Assembly: GCF_003315175.1 (NCBI RefSeq)
Contig: NZ_QNRQ01000003.1
Coordinates: forward strand, 186,001-250,000
DNA: 64,000 nt
Origin: Eoetvoesiella caeni
GTDB taxonomy: Bacteria; Pseudomonadota; Gammaproteobacteria; Burkholderiales; Burkholderiaceae_B
Reading direction: 5' to 3'
Under the pieces are notes generated by a model that did not search any database, was not told the origin of the DNA, and saw only the letters and a program-made list of their open reading frames with translations. A program made the position numbers and the translations under genes. Position 1 is the first letter of the stretch; each line of letters begins with the position of its first letter. Below are positions 18,668-28,608 of this stretch, one piece after another.

Positions 18668-19870
18668 ATGACCTCTCTTTTCGAAGCAGTCGAACTCGCC
18701 CCGCGCGACCCCATACTTGGTCTAAACGAGCAATACAACACCGACACCCACACCCATAAAGTCAATCTTGGTGTTGGCGTCTACTACGACGATGACGGGC
18801 GCATTCCACTTCTTAAAGCGGTTCGCAAAGCCGAACTCGCGCGCGTCGAAGCCGCCGCGCCGCGCGGCTATCTGCCCATTGAAGGACTTGCCAGCTACAA
18901 CAACGGGGTTCAAACATTATTGTTGGGCGCCGATTCACCGCTGATCGCCGAAGGCCGCGTTCTTACCGCGCAGGCACTGGGCGGCACCGGCGCGCTTAAA
19001 ATCGGCGCTGACTTCCTCAAGCAATTGCTGCCCCAGTCCAAAGTCGTCATCAGCAACCCAAGCTGGGAAAATCATCGCGCCCTGTTCGAGCGTGCCAATT
19101 TCACGGTAGAAACCTACCCTTACTACGACGCCGCAACACATGGGCTGGATTTCAATGCCATGCTTGCCGCGCTTGAAAGCCTGCCTGCCAAGACCATCGT
19201 GGTCCTGCATGCCTGCTGCCACAACCCGACGGGCGTCGACCCCAGCATCGAGCAATGGCAGCAAATCGCCCAGGCCGTCAAACAGGCCGACCTCGTGCCC
19301 TTCCTTGACATCGCCTACCAGGGTTTTGGCGACGGGCTCACCGAAGACGCGGCTGTCGTGCGCCTGTTCGCCAATCTGGGAATAGCGATGCTGATCAGCT
19401 CGTCCTTTTCCAAATCGTTCTCGCTGTATGGCGAACGCGTCGGCGCGCTTACATTGATTGCCGGCAGCCAGGACGAAAAAAGCCGCGTGCTCAGCCAACT
19501 GAAGCGCGTCATCCGCACCAACTACTCCAACCCGCCGACCCATAGCGGCACGGTGGTCTCGTCCGTCCTGAATACACCGGAGCTGTACGCGCTGTGGACC
19601 GAAGAACTCGCCGAAATGCGCAACCGCATTCGCGCCATGCGCCAGCAATTGGTCGACAACCTCAAAGCCAACGGCGTCAAACAGAACTTCGACTTCGTGC
19701 TGGCGCAACGCGGCATGTTCTCGTACTCCGGCCTCACCGCTGACCAAGTCGAAAAGCTGCGTACGGACCACGGCATCTATGCGGTCAGCAGCGGCCGCAT
19801 ATGCGTCGCTGCCCTCAACAGCAAAAACATCGACTACGTCGCTCAGGCCATCGCCAAGGTCCTGGGCTAA
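18668..19870 (+). CDS. Aromatic amino acid (tyrosine/aspartate-type) aminotransferase
   Basis: A PLP-dependent class I aminotransferase that swaps amino groups between tyrosine, phenylalanine or aspartate and 2-oxoglutarate. The 400-residue protein contains SNPSWENH and HACCHNPTG, and the PLP lysine Lys249 in SSSFSKSFSLYGERVGAL. These are hallmarks of the AspC/TyrB subgroup. TyrB and AspC cannot be separated by eye; the neighbourhood (uvrB, lexA) gives no help. A TATAAT at 18631-18636 may be the -10 box. The open frame extends far upstream, but the family start is MTSLFEAVELAPRDP at 18668. Confidence 0.9.
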   Translation: MTSLFEAVELAPRDPILGLNEQYNTDTHTHKVNLGVGVYYDDDGRIPLLKAVRKAELARVEAAAPRGYLPIEGLASYNNGVQTLLLGADSPLIAEGRVLTAQALGGTGALKIGADFLKQLLPQSKVVISNPSWENHRALFERANFTVETYPYYDAATHGLDFNAMLAALESLPAKTIVVLHACCHNPTGVDPSIEQWQQIAQAVKQADLVPFLDIAYQGFGDGLTEDAAVVRLFANLGIAMLISSSFSKSFSLYGERVGALTLIAGSQDEKSRVLSQLKRVIRTNYSNPPTHSGTVVSSVLNTPELYALWTEELAEMRNRIRAMRQQLVDNLKANGVKQNFDFVLAQRGMFSYSGLTADQVEKLRTDHGIYAVSSGRICVAALNSKNIDYVAQAIAKVLG

Positions 19871-19904
19871 ACCCCGGGGCTAAAGAAACGCGGCAACGCA
19901 AACG

Positions 19905-19937
19905 GGGGCATGACGAATAGTCATGCCCCTTGCTTTT
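19905..19937 (+). terminator. Terminator after the aminotransferase gene
   Basis: GGGGCATGAC (19905-19914) pairs perfectly with GTCATGCCCC (19920-19929) around GAATA, followed by TTGCTTTT. It separates the aminotransferase from lexA. Confidence 0.8.
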
Positions 19938-19963
19938 CGTGCGCACTTGAGCCAAAATTGCAG

Positions 19964-19979
19964 CTGTATAAACATACAG
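19964..19979 (+). promoter_or_regulatory. LexA (SOS) box of lexA
   Basis: CTGTATAAACATACAG matches the CTGT-N8-ACAG consensus perfectly, with an A/T-rich centre. It is 14 bases before the lexA start codon, so bound LexA would block initiation of its own gene. Confidence 0.92.
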
Positions 19980-19993
19980 CGCAAAAAAATACC

Positions 19994-20638
19994 ATGGCCA
20001 CCAAGCTTACCGAGCGTCAACAGCAAATCCTGGACCTCATTCGCACCGAGATCCGGCGTACGGGCTTTCCGCCCACCCGCGCTGAAATCGCACGGGCGCT
20101 GGGTTTCAAGTCGGCCAACGCCGCCGAAGACCATCTCAAGGCGCTGGCGCGCAAAGGGGCCATCGAGCTCACTGCGGGCGCTTCCCGCGGCATTCGGCTT
20201 CTGGGCGCGGCACCGGCGGCACCAGCGGCCGCGCCTTCCTTGCTGGAACAACTGTTCCTGCCCATAGTCGGGCGGGTGGCCGCCGGCAGTCCCATTCTTG
20301 CCGCCGAACACGTCGAACGCGAAGTCGGCGTCGAACCTGCCCTCTTCTCTCAAACCCCCGACTACCTGCTGCGGGTGCGCGGCCTTAGCATGCGCGACGC
20401 CGGCATCCTGGACGGCGACCTGCTGGCGGTTAAAAAGTCGGCCGAAGCGCGCAACGGCCAAATCGTGGTCGCCCGCATCGGGGACGAAGTTACCGTCAAA
20501 CGGCTTTCAAAGACGGGCAGCCGCATCGAGCTCCTGCCTGAAAATGCCGACTTCGCGCCTATCATCGTGGCTCCCGGCGATGATTTCTCGCTGGAAGGGA
20601 TAGCTGTCGGCCTCATACGCACGACTCCGCTGCATTAA
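19994..20638 (+). CDS. lexA: SOS repressor LexA
   Basis: Represses DNA-damage genes and self-cleaves when RecA filaments form. The 214-residue protein has an N-terminal winged helix ([20 protein letters not shown]), a linker rich in Ala/Pro (about 71-85), the Ala97-Gly98 cleavage site, and the Ser132/Lys169 catalytic dyad ([13 protein letters not shown]). All are shifted by 13 from E. coli numbering because of the longer linker. The ATG at 19994 is placed just after the SOS box, giving autoregulation. Confidence 0.96.
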   Translation: MATKLTERQQQILDLIRTEIRRTGFPPTRAEIARALGFKSANAAEDHLKALARKGAIELTAGASRGIRLLGAAPAAPAAAPSLLEQLFLPIVGRVAAGSPILAAEHVEREVGVEPALFSQTPDYLLRVRGLSMRDAGILDGDLLAVKKSAEARNGQIVVARIGDEVTVKRLSKTGSRIELLPENADFAPIIVAPGDDFSLEGIAVGLIRTTPLH

Positions 20639-20740
20639 GAATTCAGCCCACAGCGCTACCGCCGCTGTCGCTACGCCTACGCCGCCGCGCGCCATCATAA
20701 TGGCGTGGGCTGCGCAAGCCGTTTAAATCCCGCTAAAAAG

Positions 20741-20767
20741 AAAGGCGCTGCCTATGGCAGCGCCTTT
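20741..20767 (-). terminator. Terminator between lon and lexA
   Basis: AAAGGCGCTGCC (20741-20752) and GGCAGCGCCTTT (20756-20767) form a perfect 12-bp stem with a 3-base loop. On the minus strand it is followed by CTTTTT, so it terminates lon 22 bases past its stop. It may also stop read-through from lexA. Confidence 0.88.
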
Positions 20768-20788
20768 GCACAGACAACAACAATTGCC

Positions 20789-23263
20789 TTAGTGCTTCAT
20801 CAAGCCTGAAGACTCGTCCCCGGCCTTCTTGGCATTGGCCACCGATTCGGCTGCAAGACGCGCCACTTCCTCGTCGGACAAGGGCGTGGGCATATGCTGC
20901 AAAGCCACTTCAAGCACACGGTCGATCCAGCGTACCGGAATAATTTCCAGATGGTTTTTGACATTGTCTGGAATCTCGGCCAGATCCTTGACGTTTTCCT
21001 CGGGAATCATGACTGTCTTGATGCCACCGCGATGCGCCGCCAGCAGCTTTTCCTTTAGGCCGCCGATTGGCAGAACTTCGCCGCGCAAGGTAATTTCGCC
21101 GGTCATGGCAACATCGGAGCGTACCGGAATATTGGTAAGCGCCGAAACCATCGCCGTGGTAATCGCAATACCTGCCGACGGCCCGTCCTTGGGCGTGGCG
21201 CCTTCCGGAAAGTGCACGTGCAGGTCGCGCTTTTCGAATGCGGTGTTGGCAATACCCCAACGCTGCGCCCTGGCTCGAACCACCGTACGTGCCGCTTCGA
21301 CCGATTCTTTCATGACATCGCCCAGCGAGCCCGTGCGCAACACGACGCCCTTGCCCGGCATATCAGCCACTTCGATGGTCAGCAGGTCGCCGCCCACTTC
21401 CGTCCACGCCAGGCCGGTGACTTGGCCAACCTTGTTTTCTTTCTCGGCCATGCCGAAGTTATAACGGCGCACGCCCAGATAGTCGGCAAGATTCTCGCTG
21501 GTAACGACCTCGGCCTGCGTTGTACCGTTGGGCACAGCCTTGCGGCCGCGGGCAGCGGAAGGACCAGGATTGCTTTCCAGTGTTTTCTTGACCACCTTGC
21601 GGCAAATCTTGCTCATTTCGCGTTCCAGCGCTCGCACGCCCGCTTCGCGAGTGTAGTAGCGCACGATGTCGCGGATGGCCGATTCTTCGATCTGCATTTC
21701 GCCTTCGCGCACGCCATTGTTCTTCATGAGCTTGGGCAGCAGATGATCGAACGCAATATGCACTTTTTCGTCTTCGGTATAACCCGAGAGGCGGATCACT
21801 TCCATGCGGTCCAGCAGGGCCGGAGGAATATTGAGCGTGTTGCTGGTGGCCACGAACATTACATCGGACAAGTCGAAATCGACTTCGATGTAGTGGTCCT
21901 GGAAAGTGTGGTTCTGTTCCGGATCGAGCACCTCGAGCAGGGCCGAGGAAGGATCGCCGCGAAAGTCCGCACCCATCTTGTCGATTTCATCGAGAAGGAA
22001 CAGCGGGTTGCGCACGGCCACCTTGCTCATGTTCTGCAAGATCTTGCCCGGCATCGAGCCGATATACGTGCGGCGGTGACCGCGAATCTCGGCTTCGTCG
22101 CGCACCCCGCCCAAAGCCATGCGCACGAACTTGCGGTTCGTGGCGCGGGCTATGGACTGGCCCAGCGACGTCTTGCCAACGCCCGGAGGCCCAACCAGGC
22201 ACAGGATGGGCGCCTTGAGCTTGTCGACCCGTTGCTGTACAGCCAGGTATTCGATGATGCGCTCTTTGACTTTTTCCAGGCCATAGTGGTCGGCATTAAG
22301 CACCGTGTCGGCATTGGCTATGGAATTATTGATGCGGCTTTTCTTGCGCCAGGGCAAGCCGATCAGGGTATCGATATAGTTGCGCACGACCGTGGCTTCG
22401 GCCGACATGGGCGACATGAGCTTGAGCTTTTTAAGCTCGGCCTCGGCCTTTTTAAGAGCCTCTTTGGGCAATTGGGCCGCAGCGATCTTTTTCTCGAGCT
22501 CTTCGATGTCGGCGCCTTCTTCGCCTTCGCCGAGCTCTTTCTGGATGGCCTTGACCTGCTCATTCAGATAGTAATCGCGCTGGCTTTTTTCCATCTGCTT
22601 CTTGACGCGCCCGCGAATGCGCTTCTCGACCTGAAGAATGTCGATTTCGGATTCCAGTTGCGACAGCAGATTCTCGAGGCGTTCGGGCGTGCCGGTGACC
22701 TCGAGCATTTTCTGTTTCTGCTCGAGCTTCAGGGGCAGATGCGCCGAGATCGTATCGGCCAGGCGGCCGGCGTCGTCGATGCCGCTAAGCGACGTAAGAA
22801 TCTCTTGGGGAATTTTTTTGTTCAGCTTGACGTACTGCTCGAACTGGGCCACGACGGCGCGGCGCAAGGCTTCGGATTCGGCGCCGTGCGCTGCATCGGG
22901 CGCCACGGGCAGGACGTTGGCGGTGAAATGCGTGTCGGCATCGGTCACACTATTGACACGGGCGCGCTGCAAACCCTCGACCAGCACTTTAACGGTGCCG
23001 TCGGGCAGTTTAAGCATTTGCAAAATGCTGGCCGCACAACCAATGTCGTACAGGTCTTCAGGTGTGGGGTCGTCTTTGCCGGCGGACTTCTGCGCGACAA
23101 GCATAATGTTATTGCCCGCCTCCATGGCCATTTCCAGCGCCTTGATAGAACGAGGCCGGCCGACGAACAAAGGAATCACCATGTGCGGAAATACCACCAC
23201 GTCACGCAAAGGCAAGAGGGGCAAGTCCATGGGTTCTGAAGAAAGAATCGGGCTCGCAGGCAT
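20789..23263 (-). CDS. lon: ATP-dependent protease Lon
   Basis: A cytoplasmic AAA+ protease that degrades misfolded and short-lived regulatory proteins. The 824-residue protein has the N-terminal substrate domain ([22 protein letters not shown]), Walker [10 protein letters not shown], Walker B FLLDEIDK, and the peptidase dyad Ser696 (PKDGPSAG) and Lys739 ([10 protein letters not shown]). The ATG at 23263 is preceded by AAGGAA. A sigma-32-like promoter lies upstream, and a terminator follows. It is the last gene of the tig-clpP-clpX-lon run. Confidence 0.97.
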   Translation of the reverse strand: MPASPILSSEPMDLPLLPLRDVVVFPHMVIPLFVGRPRSIKALEMAMEAGNNIMLVAQKSAGKDDPTPEDLYDIGCAASILQMLKLPDGTVKVLVEGLQRARVNSVTDADTHFTANVLPVAPDAAHGAESEALRRAVVAQFEQYVKLNKKIPQEILTSLSGIDDAGRLADTISAHLPLKLEQKQKMLEVTGTPERLENLLSQLESEIDILQVEKRIRGRVKKQMEKSQRDYYLNEQVKAIQKELGEGEEGADIEELEKKIAAAQLPKEALKKAEAELKKLKLMSPMSAEATVVRNYIDTLIGLPWRKKSRINNSIANADTVLNADHYGLEKVKERIIEYLAVQQRVDKLKAPILCLVGPPGVGKTSLGQSIARATNRKFVRMALGGVRDEAEIRGHRRTYIGSMPGKILQNMSKVAVRNPLFLLDEIDKMGADFRGDPSSALLEVLDPEQNHTFQDHYIEVDFDLSDVMFVATSNTLNIPPALLDRMEVIRLSGYTEDEKVHIAFDHLLPKLMKNNGVREGEMQIEESAIRDIVRYYTREAGVRALEREMSKICRKVVKKTLESNPGPSAARGRKAVPNGTTQAEVVTSENLADYLGVRRYNFGMAEKENKVGQVTGLAWTEVGGDLLTIEVADMPGKGVVLRTGSLGDVMKESVEAARTVVRARAQRWGIANTAFEKRDLHVHFPEGATPKDGPSAGIAITTAMVSALTNIPVRSDVAMTGEITLRGEVLPIGGLKEKLLAAHRGGIKTVMIPEENVKDLAEIPDNVKNHLEIIPVRWIDRVLEVALQHMPTPLSDEEVARLAAESVANAKKAGDESSGLMKH

Positions 23264-23296
23264 AGTAATTTCCTTAAAAAAACGCTGCTTTAGAAA

Positions 23297-23324
23297 CGAA
23301 AGGGAAGCTTTAGCCTCCCTTTCG
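23297..23324 (-). other. Hairpin in the lon leader
   Basis: CGAAAGGGA (23297-23305) pairs perfectly with TCCCTTTCG (23316-23324), and a short inner GC/GC pairing extends the stem. It is downstream of the proposed lon promoter, so it would be in the lon 5' leader. Only a weak T-rich stretch (TTTCT) follows, so a terminator for clpX is possible but not strong. Confidence 0.5.
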
Positions 23325-23342
23325 TAGTACTACATACAGTCC

Positions 23343-23370
23343 ATCTGGCGACGATAACGAAAATTTCAAG
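23343..23370 (-). promoter_or_regulatory. Sigma-32-like (heat-shock) promoter of lon
   Basis: On the minus strand CTTGAAA (23364-23370) is followed after 13 bases by CGCCAGAT (23343-23350). The first is a full match to the sigma-32 -35 and the second is close to CCCCATNT. It lies between clpX and lon, and lon is a heat-shock gene in E. coli. Confidence 0.6.
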
Positions 23371-23439
23371 GCGCCGGGTTGATAAACCCGCTGCCCCAAG
23401 GGTTTTCATCTACGCACCTGTTGCGCGCGCGCATCTTTT

Positions 23440-24750
23440 TCAGGCCGCTCCTTTCAGCTTCGCCACAGGGGCCTTTTCAGCTTCGGCAGCAGGCTCCTGG
23501 CTGGCGTCGTCGGCATATATCAGCAAAGGCGAACCCTTGCCCAGCACGGCGTTTTCGTCCAATACCACTTGTTTGACGTTTTTTAGGGAAGGAAGTTCAT
23601 ACATTGTGCTTAACAGCGATTGTTCGACGATCGAACGCAGGCCGCGAGCACCGGTACGGCGCTTCAGGGCCCGCTGGGCAATGGCGCTAAGCGCGGCCGG
23701 GCGAACCTCGAGTTCGACGTCTTCCATTTCAAACAGTTTCTGGAATTGCTTGATCAGGGAATTCTTGGGTTCGGTAAGAATGCGAACCAGCGTGTCCTCC
23801 TGGAGTTCTTCGAGCGTTGCCACGACGGGCAGACGTCCGACCAATTCAGGGATCAAACCGAACTTGATGAGATCTTCGGGCTCGACCTCGGAAAAGACTT
23901 CGCCCACGCCCTTTTCGGACTTGCCGCTGACCGACGCCGAGAACCCGATACCGGATTTTTCGGTGCGGTCGCGAATGACTTTTTCAAGGCCGTCGAATGC
24001 GCCGCCGACAATGAACAGGATATTGGTGGTGTCGACCTGCACAAAGTCCTGGTTGGGATGCTTGCGCCCGCCTTGCGGCGGAACCGACGCAACAGTGCCT
24101 TCAATAAGCTTGAGCAATGCCTGCTGTACGCCTTCGCCGGAAACGTCGCGCGTGATCGACGGATTGTCGGACTTGCGCGAAATCTTATCGATCTCGTCGA
24201 TGTAGACGATGGCGCGCTGCGCTTTTTCAGTGTCGTAATTGCAGTTTTGCAGCAATTTCTGGATTATGTTTTCGACGTCCTCGCCCACATAGCCGGCTTC
24301 GGTCAGGGTGGTGGCGTCGGCCATGACGAAAGGCACATCCAGCATGCGAGCCAGGGTCTGGGCCAATAGCGTTTTTCCGGAACCGGTCGGTCCAATCAGC
24401 AAGATATTGCTTTTGGACAGCTCGACTTCGTCGCCCTTGACCTCGCCGTAGCGAATGCGCTTGTAATGGTTGTACACAGCCACAGCCAGATTACGCTTGG
24501 GAATATTCTGGCCTATGACATAGCCGTCGAGAAAGGTCTTTATTTCTTGCGGCGTAGGCAGTTCGTTGCGAATTGCATCGCGCGCCGCCTCTTGTGTTTC
24601 TTCGAGAATGATATCGGTACACAGATCGATACATTCGTCGCAGATGAACACGTCCGGCCCGGCAATCAATTTGCGGACTTCGTGCTGGCTTTTATTGCAA
24701 AACGAGCAGCGCAAGACCTTTTCGTCTGCTGATCCTTTTTTTTCAGGCAT
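23440..24750 (-). CDS. clpX: ClpXP unfoldase subunit ClpX
   Basis: An AAA+ ATPase that unfolds tagged proteins and feeds them to ClpP. The 436-residue protein starts at [11 protein letters not shown] (24750). A four-cysteine zinc-binding domain follows (Cys15, Cys18, Cys37, Cys40), then Walker A GPTGSGKT and Walker [10 protein letters not shown]. The ClpP-contacting IGF-type loop appears as SGIGFSASV. Family length supports the 24750 start over one 13 codons upstream. It lies 97 bases after clpP on the same strand. Confidence 0.96.
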   Translation of the reverse strand: MPEKKGSADEKVLRCSFCNKSQHEVRKLIAGPDVFICDECIDLCTDIILEETQEAARDAIRNELPTPQEIKTFLDGYVIGQNIPKRNLAVAVYNHYKRIRYGEVKGDEVELSKSNILLIGPTGSGKTLLAQTLARMLDVPFVMADATTLTEAGYVGEDVENIIQKLLQNCNYDTEKAQRAIVYIDEIDKISRKSDNPSITRDVSGEGVQQALLKLIEGTVASVPPQGGRKHPNQDFVQVDTTNILFIVGGAFDGLEKVIRDRTEKSGIGFSASVSGKSEKGVGEVFSEVEPEDLIKFGLIPELVGRLPVVATLEELQEDTLVRILTEPKNSLIKQFQKLFEMEDVELEVRPAALSAIAQRALKRRTGARGLRSIVEQSLLSTMYELPSLKNVKQVVLDENAVLGKGSPLLIYADDASQEPAAEAEKAPVAKLKGAA

Positions 24751-24847
24751 AAACTCTTCGATGGTTCCGGTAAGACGGGCGGGATGCAAGCCCCCGTCCC
24801 GTCAGGTATTCCCGGCGAAGCGCCTGCGCTTCGCCGACCTGCTGGCC

Positions 24848-25507
24848 TTACTCTTGTTCGGTAGAGCGCGAGACCAGCACTTTGTCTACTAAACCATACG
24901 ATACCGCATCTTGCGCCGACATGAAATTGTCGCGCTCGGTATCGACGGCAATGCGCTCGACGGGCTGGCCAGTGCTATTGGCCAGTATCGTGTTGAGGCT
25001 TTCGCGCAGATGCAGGATTTCTTTTGCCTGAATCTGAATATCGGATGCCTGGCCCTGCGCACCGCCTGAAGGCTGGTGGATCATGATGCGCGAATTGGGC
25101 AAGGTGTAACGCTTGCCTTTGGCGCCCGCTGCCAGCAAAAATGCACCCATGCTGGCGGCGATGCCCGTGCACAAGGTAGAGACATCCGGCTTGACGAACT
25201 GCATGGTGTCGTAGATGGCCAGCCCTGCATATACTGACCCACCCGGCGAGTTGATGTAGAGCGAAATATCCTTGTCGGGATTTTCGGACTCGAGGAACAG
25301 CAACTGTGCCACCACAAGGTTGGCGGACTGGTCGTTGACCGGCCCGACAAAGAAAATGACCCGTTCGCGCAGCAAGCGCGAATAGATGTCGTAAGAACGT
25401 TCGCCACGACCCGATTGCTCTACCACGATGGGCACATAGCCCAAGCCAGTAGGAGCTACCGAGTTGCCACCATACATTGACGCGTAGAAGTCAGTAAATC
25501 GCTGCAT
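24848..25507 (-). CDS. clpP: ATP-dependent Clp protease proteolytic subunit
   Basis: A serine protease that forms the barrel used by ClpX and ClpA. The 219-residue protein has catalytic Ser119 ([10 protein letters not shown]), His144 (IMIHQPSGG) and Asp193 (ERDNFM). The N-terminal 20 or so residues are probably removed by self-processing, as in E. coli. The ATG follows the tig stop directly (TAA then ATG, no gap), which suggests coupled translation. Confidence 0.97.
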   Translation of the reverse strand: MQRFTDFYASMYGGNSVAPTGLGYVPIVVEQSGRGERSYDIYSRLLRERVIFFVGPVNDQSANLVVAQLLFLESENPDKDISLYINSPGGSVYAGLAIYDTMQFVKPDVSTLCTGIAASMGAFLLAAGAKGKRYTLPNSRIMIHQPSGGAQGQASDIQIQAKEILHLRESLNTILANSTGQPVERIAVDTERDNFMSAQDAVSYGLVDKVLVSRSTEQE

Positions 25508-26818
25508 TTATGCAGTCCCCATAAGTTCTTCGAATGCCACTTTTTCGTCGCTGACCTTGGCCTTGGACAAAACGTGGTCGACCACGTTTTCTTCCAGAAC
25601 TATGGCTTCGATTTCAGAGCGGCGCTGGCGATCGGAAAGGTAATAGGCAACAACCTGTGCAGGCTGCTCGTAATTTTGGGCCAGCTCTTCGATGCGCGCG
25701 CGCACCTGTTCGGGCTTGGCTTTCAGGTCGGCGCTGCTGACCAGTTCGGACACCAGCAGACCCAGGCGCACGCGGCGCTCGGATTCGGCGCTGAATGCTT
25801 CGGGAGGAATAGGCATGGTGTCGGCGTTGGGCATGCCGCGCTGCTTGAGTTCTTCGCGGGCCGCGGCCACGCGATTTTGCGTGTCGTTGTCGACCAAAGC
25901 CTTGGGCACGTCGAAGGAGCAGGCGGCGACCAGGGCGTCCATGACGCTGGTCTTGGTGCGGGCCATGGCGCGAGCCTTGGCTTCGCGCTCGATGTTGGCG
26001 CGCACGTCGGCCAGCAGTTTCTCGACATTGCCTTCTTCCTGGCCCAGCTCTTTGGCAAAGCTGTCGTTCACTTCGGGCAGGATGGGCTCGGCCACTTCGG
26101 TAACCGTGATGGCGAATTCAGCCTTCTTGCCGGCAACTTCTTTGCCGCCGTAGTTTTCAGGGAACTCGAGCGGGAAAGTCTTGCTTTCGCCGGCCTTCAG
26201 GCCGCGCACGGCAGTTTCGAACTCGGGCAGCATGCGGCCCTGGCCCAAAACGAACGGGAAGGCTTCAGCCTTGCCGCCGTCGAACTCAACACCGTCGATG
26301 GTGCCAACGAAATCCAGCGTTACACGGTCGTCGTCCTGGGCGGCACGGCCTTCGCGGGCTTCGTACGTGGCGCGCTGCTTGCGCAGGATGTCGATGGTTT
26401 TCTGGACTTCGGCATCGCCGACATGGGTCTCTACGCGCTTGACTTCCAGTGCGGACAAGTCGGGCACGGCGACTTCTGGATACACCTCGAAGGTGGCGGA
26501 GAAAGCCAAAGCGCCCTCATCCACGCCTTCGGTCTTGGGTTCCAGATTCGGAACGCCGGCGATACGCAACTTGTTGTCGTCGATGATCTTGTCCAGGGCG
26601 CGGCCGACTTCCGAATTGATGACGTCGTAGCGAATGCCGGGGCCCTGGCTGCGCTCGATCAGCGCCAAAGGAGCCTTGCCTGGACGAAAGCCTTGAATTT
26701 TTGCGGTGCGCGCGACGCGTTTTAGCTGCGACTGGACTTCTTTTTCGATGTCGGCCACCGAAACGACCAGATCAACACGGCGCTCCAGGCCGGACAGAGT
26801 TTCAACCACGGGCTGCAT
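25508..26818 (-). CDS. tig: Trigger factor
   Basis: A ribosome-bound chaperone and prolyl isomerase that greets nascent chains. The 436-residue protein has the ribosome-binding segment KIQGFRPGKAP, an FKBP-type isomerase domain (DRVTLDFVGTIDGVEFDGG), and the helical C-terminal chaperone arms. A sigma-70-like promoter lies about 40 bases upstream. It leads the tig-clpP-clpX-lon cluster, with a tRNA-Leu gene behind it. Confidence 0.96.
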   Translation of the reverse strand: MQPVVETLSGLERRVDLVVSVADIEKEVQSQLKRVARTAKIQGFRPGKAPLALIERSQGPGIRYDVINSEVGRALDKIIDDNKLRIAGVPNLEPKTEGVDEGALAFSATFEVYPEVAVPDLSALEVKRVETHVGDAEVQKTIDILRKQRATYEAREGRAAQDDDRVTLDFVGTIDGVEFDGGKAEAFPFVLGQGRMLPEFETAVRGLKAGESKTFPLEFPENYGGKEVAGKKAEFAITVTEVAEPILPEVNDSFAKELGQEEGNVEKLLADVRANIEREAKARAMARTKTSVMDALVAACSFDVPKALVDNDTQNRVAAAREELKQRGMPNADTMPIPPEAFSAESERRVRLGLLVSELVSSADLKAKPEQVRARIEELAQNYEQPAQVVAYYLSDRQRRSEIEAIVLEENVVDHVLSKAKVSDEKVAFEELMGTA

Positions 26819-26863
26819 TAGGGACCTATATAAAAAAAGAGTAATTAAAAAGATGAACGTAGC

Positions 26864-26891
26864 ATTTTACCGGAAACTAAGAAAGTCCCAA
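26864..26891 (-). promoter_or_regulatory. Candidate tig promoter
   Basis: On the minus strand TTGGGA (26886-26891) and TAAAAT (26864-26869) are 16 bases apart. They match sigma-70 at 4/6 and 5/6. The predicted leader is about 40 bases. Confidence 0.45.
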
Positions 26892-27135
26892 TTCAGCCCA
26901 TTCTACAGCGATCACAAAACAGCAGCCGCACAGGGGATCGGGCAACGCGCCCTGAATGCAATAATATCGATGTGCGACGGCCGGATCGCGCTTTCCATGA
27001 CGGGCGACAGCCGTATAAATTTTTTAGCTGCCGACAAAACCGGCAAAGCAATGCGCAACCGGATAATTATTGATGTTGTATACCGGCCATATGCTGCCCA
27101 AACCTGAATTTTTCAAGTCCGGCGCTTTCCTGTTT
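26892..27135. other. Gene-free stretch between tRNA-Leu and tig
   Basis: I see no convincing gene here. A plus-strand open frame crosses it, but it overlaps tig and has no recognisable product. No terminator-like T-run was found directly after the tRNA, so read-through from tRNA-Leu into tig is possible. Confidence 0.4.
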
Positions 27136-27220
27136 TGGTGCGAACGGAGAGACTCGAACTCTCACACCTCTCGGCGCCAGAACCTAAATCTGGTGCGTCT
27201 ACCAATTCCGCCACGTTCGC
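27136..27220 (-). tRNA. tRNA-Leu (anticodon UAG)
   Basis: The 85-base minus-strand gene includes an encoded CCA. Acceptor arms GCGAACG and CGTTCGC pair fully. The anticodon stem CCAGA/TCTGG encloses TTTAGGT, giving anticodon TAG (Leu, CUN codons). A long variable arm (CGCCGAGAGGTGT) and a GAGAG/CTCTC T-arm with TTCGAGT mark a class II tRNA. It lies upstream of tig on the same strand. Confidence 0.96.
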
Positions 27221-27317
27221 ATGTACAGGCAAGCCCGCTAGTGTAGCAATATTTATTTTATTGCACAACACAAAGCCAGCCTATAAGCTTGTTAAAATTA
27301 TTGCCTAATTTTCAGGC

Positions 27318-28520
27318 ATGGCCAGCACACTAATGAACCCCAGACTTGGCGCTTTACATCCCTACCCCTTCGAAAAGCTCAGACAATTGCTGGCACAGGC
27401 CGGCACACCTCCTCCACAACTCCCTCCGATCAATCTGTCGATAGGCGAACCCAAACACGCTACCCCCGCCGTCGTTACCCAGGCCATGCAGAATGCCATG
27501 GGCGGCCTGTCAATCTACCCGCCCACCCGTGGCGATGCGCCCTTGCGCAATGCCGTGGCCGACTGGATAGCACGCCGCTACGGCATCGCGCGCCCCGATC
27601 CCGAAACGCAGGTTCTGCCGGCCCTGGGTTCGCGCGAAGCTTTGTTCGCCTTCGCCCAGACCGTTGTCGACCCCCGCGCCGGTTCATTGGTTGTCTGCCC
27701 CAACCCGTTCTATCAGATATACGAGGGCGCAGCCTTGCTGGCCGGTGCCCAGCCCTGGTTCATCAACGCGCGGGCCGACCTGAACTTCGGCTATGACTGG
27801 GCCGCCGTGCCGGCCGACGTCTGGCGCAAGACCAGCCTGGTGTTCGTGTGTTCGCCCGGTAATCCGGCGGGCAATGTCATGACGCTGGACGAATGGAAGA
27901 CTTTGTTCTCCCTGGCCGACAAGCACGACTTCATCATCGCCGCCGACGAATGCTATTCGGAAATCTACTTCAACGAGCAAGATAAGCCGCTGGGCGCCAT
28001 GCAGGCGGCCGCGCTGTTGGGACGAAGCGACTACAGCAAGCTGATGTGCTTCTCCAGCCTTTCCAAACGCTCGAACGTGCCCGGCATGCGCTCGGGATTC
28101 GTAGCGGGCGACGCGGCTCTGATCAAGCAGTTTTTGCTTTACCGCACCTATCACGGCAGCGCCATCAGTCCCGTCGTTTCGCAGGCCAGCATTGCCGCCT
28201 GGGACGACGAAGCGCACGTGCAAGAGAACCGCCGCATGTATCGCGAGAAGTTCGATGCGGTGGTTCCATTGCTAAGTGCGAAACTGAAAGTTCAGCGGCC
28301 CGAAGCCGGTTTTTATCTGTGGCTGGAAACCCCCGGCCCGGACACCGACTTTACCCGCGAGCTGTACGCCAAGACGGCGGTTACCGTGCTGCCTGGAAGT
28401 TTCCTGGCGCGCACGGCGCACGGCGTCAACCCTGGCGCCAATCGCGTACGCATTGCCCTGGTGGCGCCTAAAGAGCAATGCGTCGAGGCGGCGCACCGCA
28501 TTGCCCATTTTTTGAGCTGA
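27318..28520 (+). CDS. dapC: Succinyldiaminopimelate transaminase
   Basis: A PLP aminotransferase that converts N-succinyl-L-2-amino-6-oxopimelate to N-succinyl-diaminopimelate in lysine and peptidoglycan synthesis. The 400-residue protein resembles the DapC type of Bordetella: it has SIGEPKHATP, CSPGNPAGN, DECYSEIY and the PLP lysine in SSLSKRSNVPGMRSG. It precedes dapD and dapE, which act immediately before and after it. The ATG at 27318 lies within a small stem (TGCCT/AGGCA, 27302-27318); an ATG at 27333 (MNPRLGALHPYPF) resembles family starts and is also plausible. Confidence 0.9.
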   Translation: MASTLMNPRLGALHPYPFEKLRQLLAQAGTPPPQLPPINLSIGEPKHATPAVVTQAMQNAMGGLSIYPPTRGDAPLRNAVADWIARRYGIARPDPETQVLPALGSREALFAFAQTVVDPRAGSLVVCPNPFYQIYEGAALLAGAQPWFINARADLNFGYDWAAVPADVWRKTSLVFVCSPGNPAGNVMTLDEWKTLFSLADKHDFIIAADECYSEIYFNEQDKPLGAMQAAALLGRSDYSKLMCFSSLSKRSNVPGMRSGFVAGDAALIKQFLLYRTYHGSAISPVVSQASIAAWDDEAHVQENRRMYREKFDAVVPLLSAKLKVQRPEAGFYLWLETPGPDTDFTRELYAKTAVTVLPGSFLARTAHGVNPGANRVRIALVAPKEQCVEAAHRIAHFLS

Positions 28521-28608
28521 CATTGCCCACCACGCCAGAGCCCCATGGAAAGCCTCGCCCTGCGGGCCGTCCAACTACCATTCACCCTTAATATACCTAT
28601 AAGCCATC

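Noticed and set aside
21212-23239. Long plus-strand open frame (about 675 codons) opposite lon
   Set aside because: It mirrors the real lon gene and has the biased, His/Arg/Gln-rich composition of antisense reading; no family features.
26706-27107. Plus-strand open frame of 133 codons upstream of tig
   Set aside because: It overlaps tig and its promoter and has no recognisable features.
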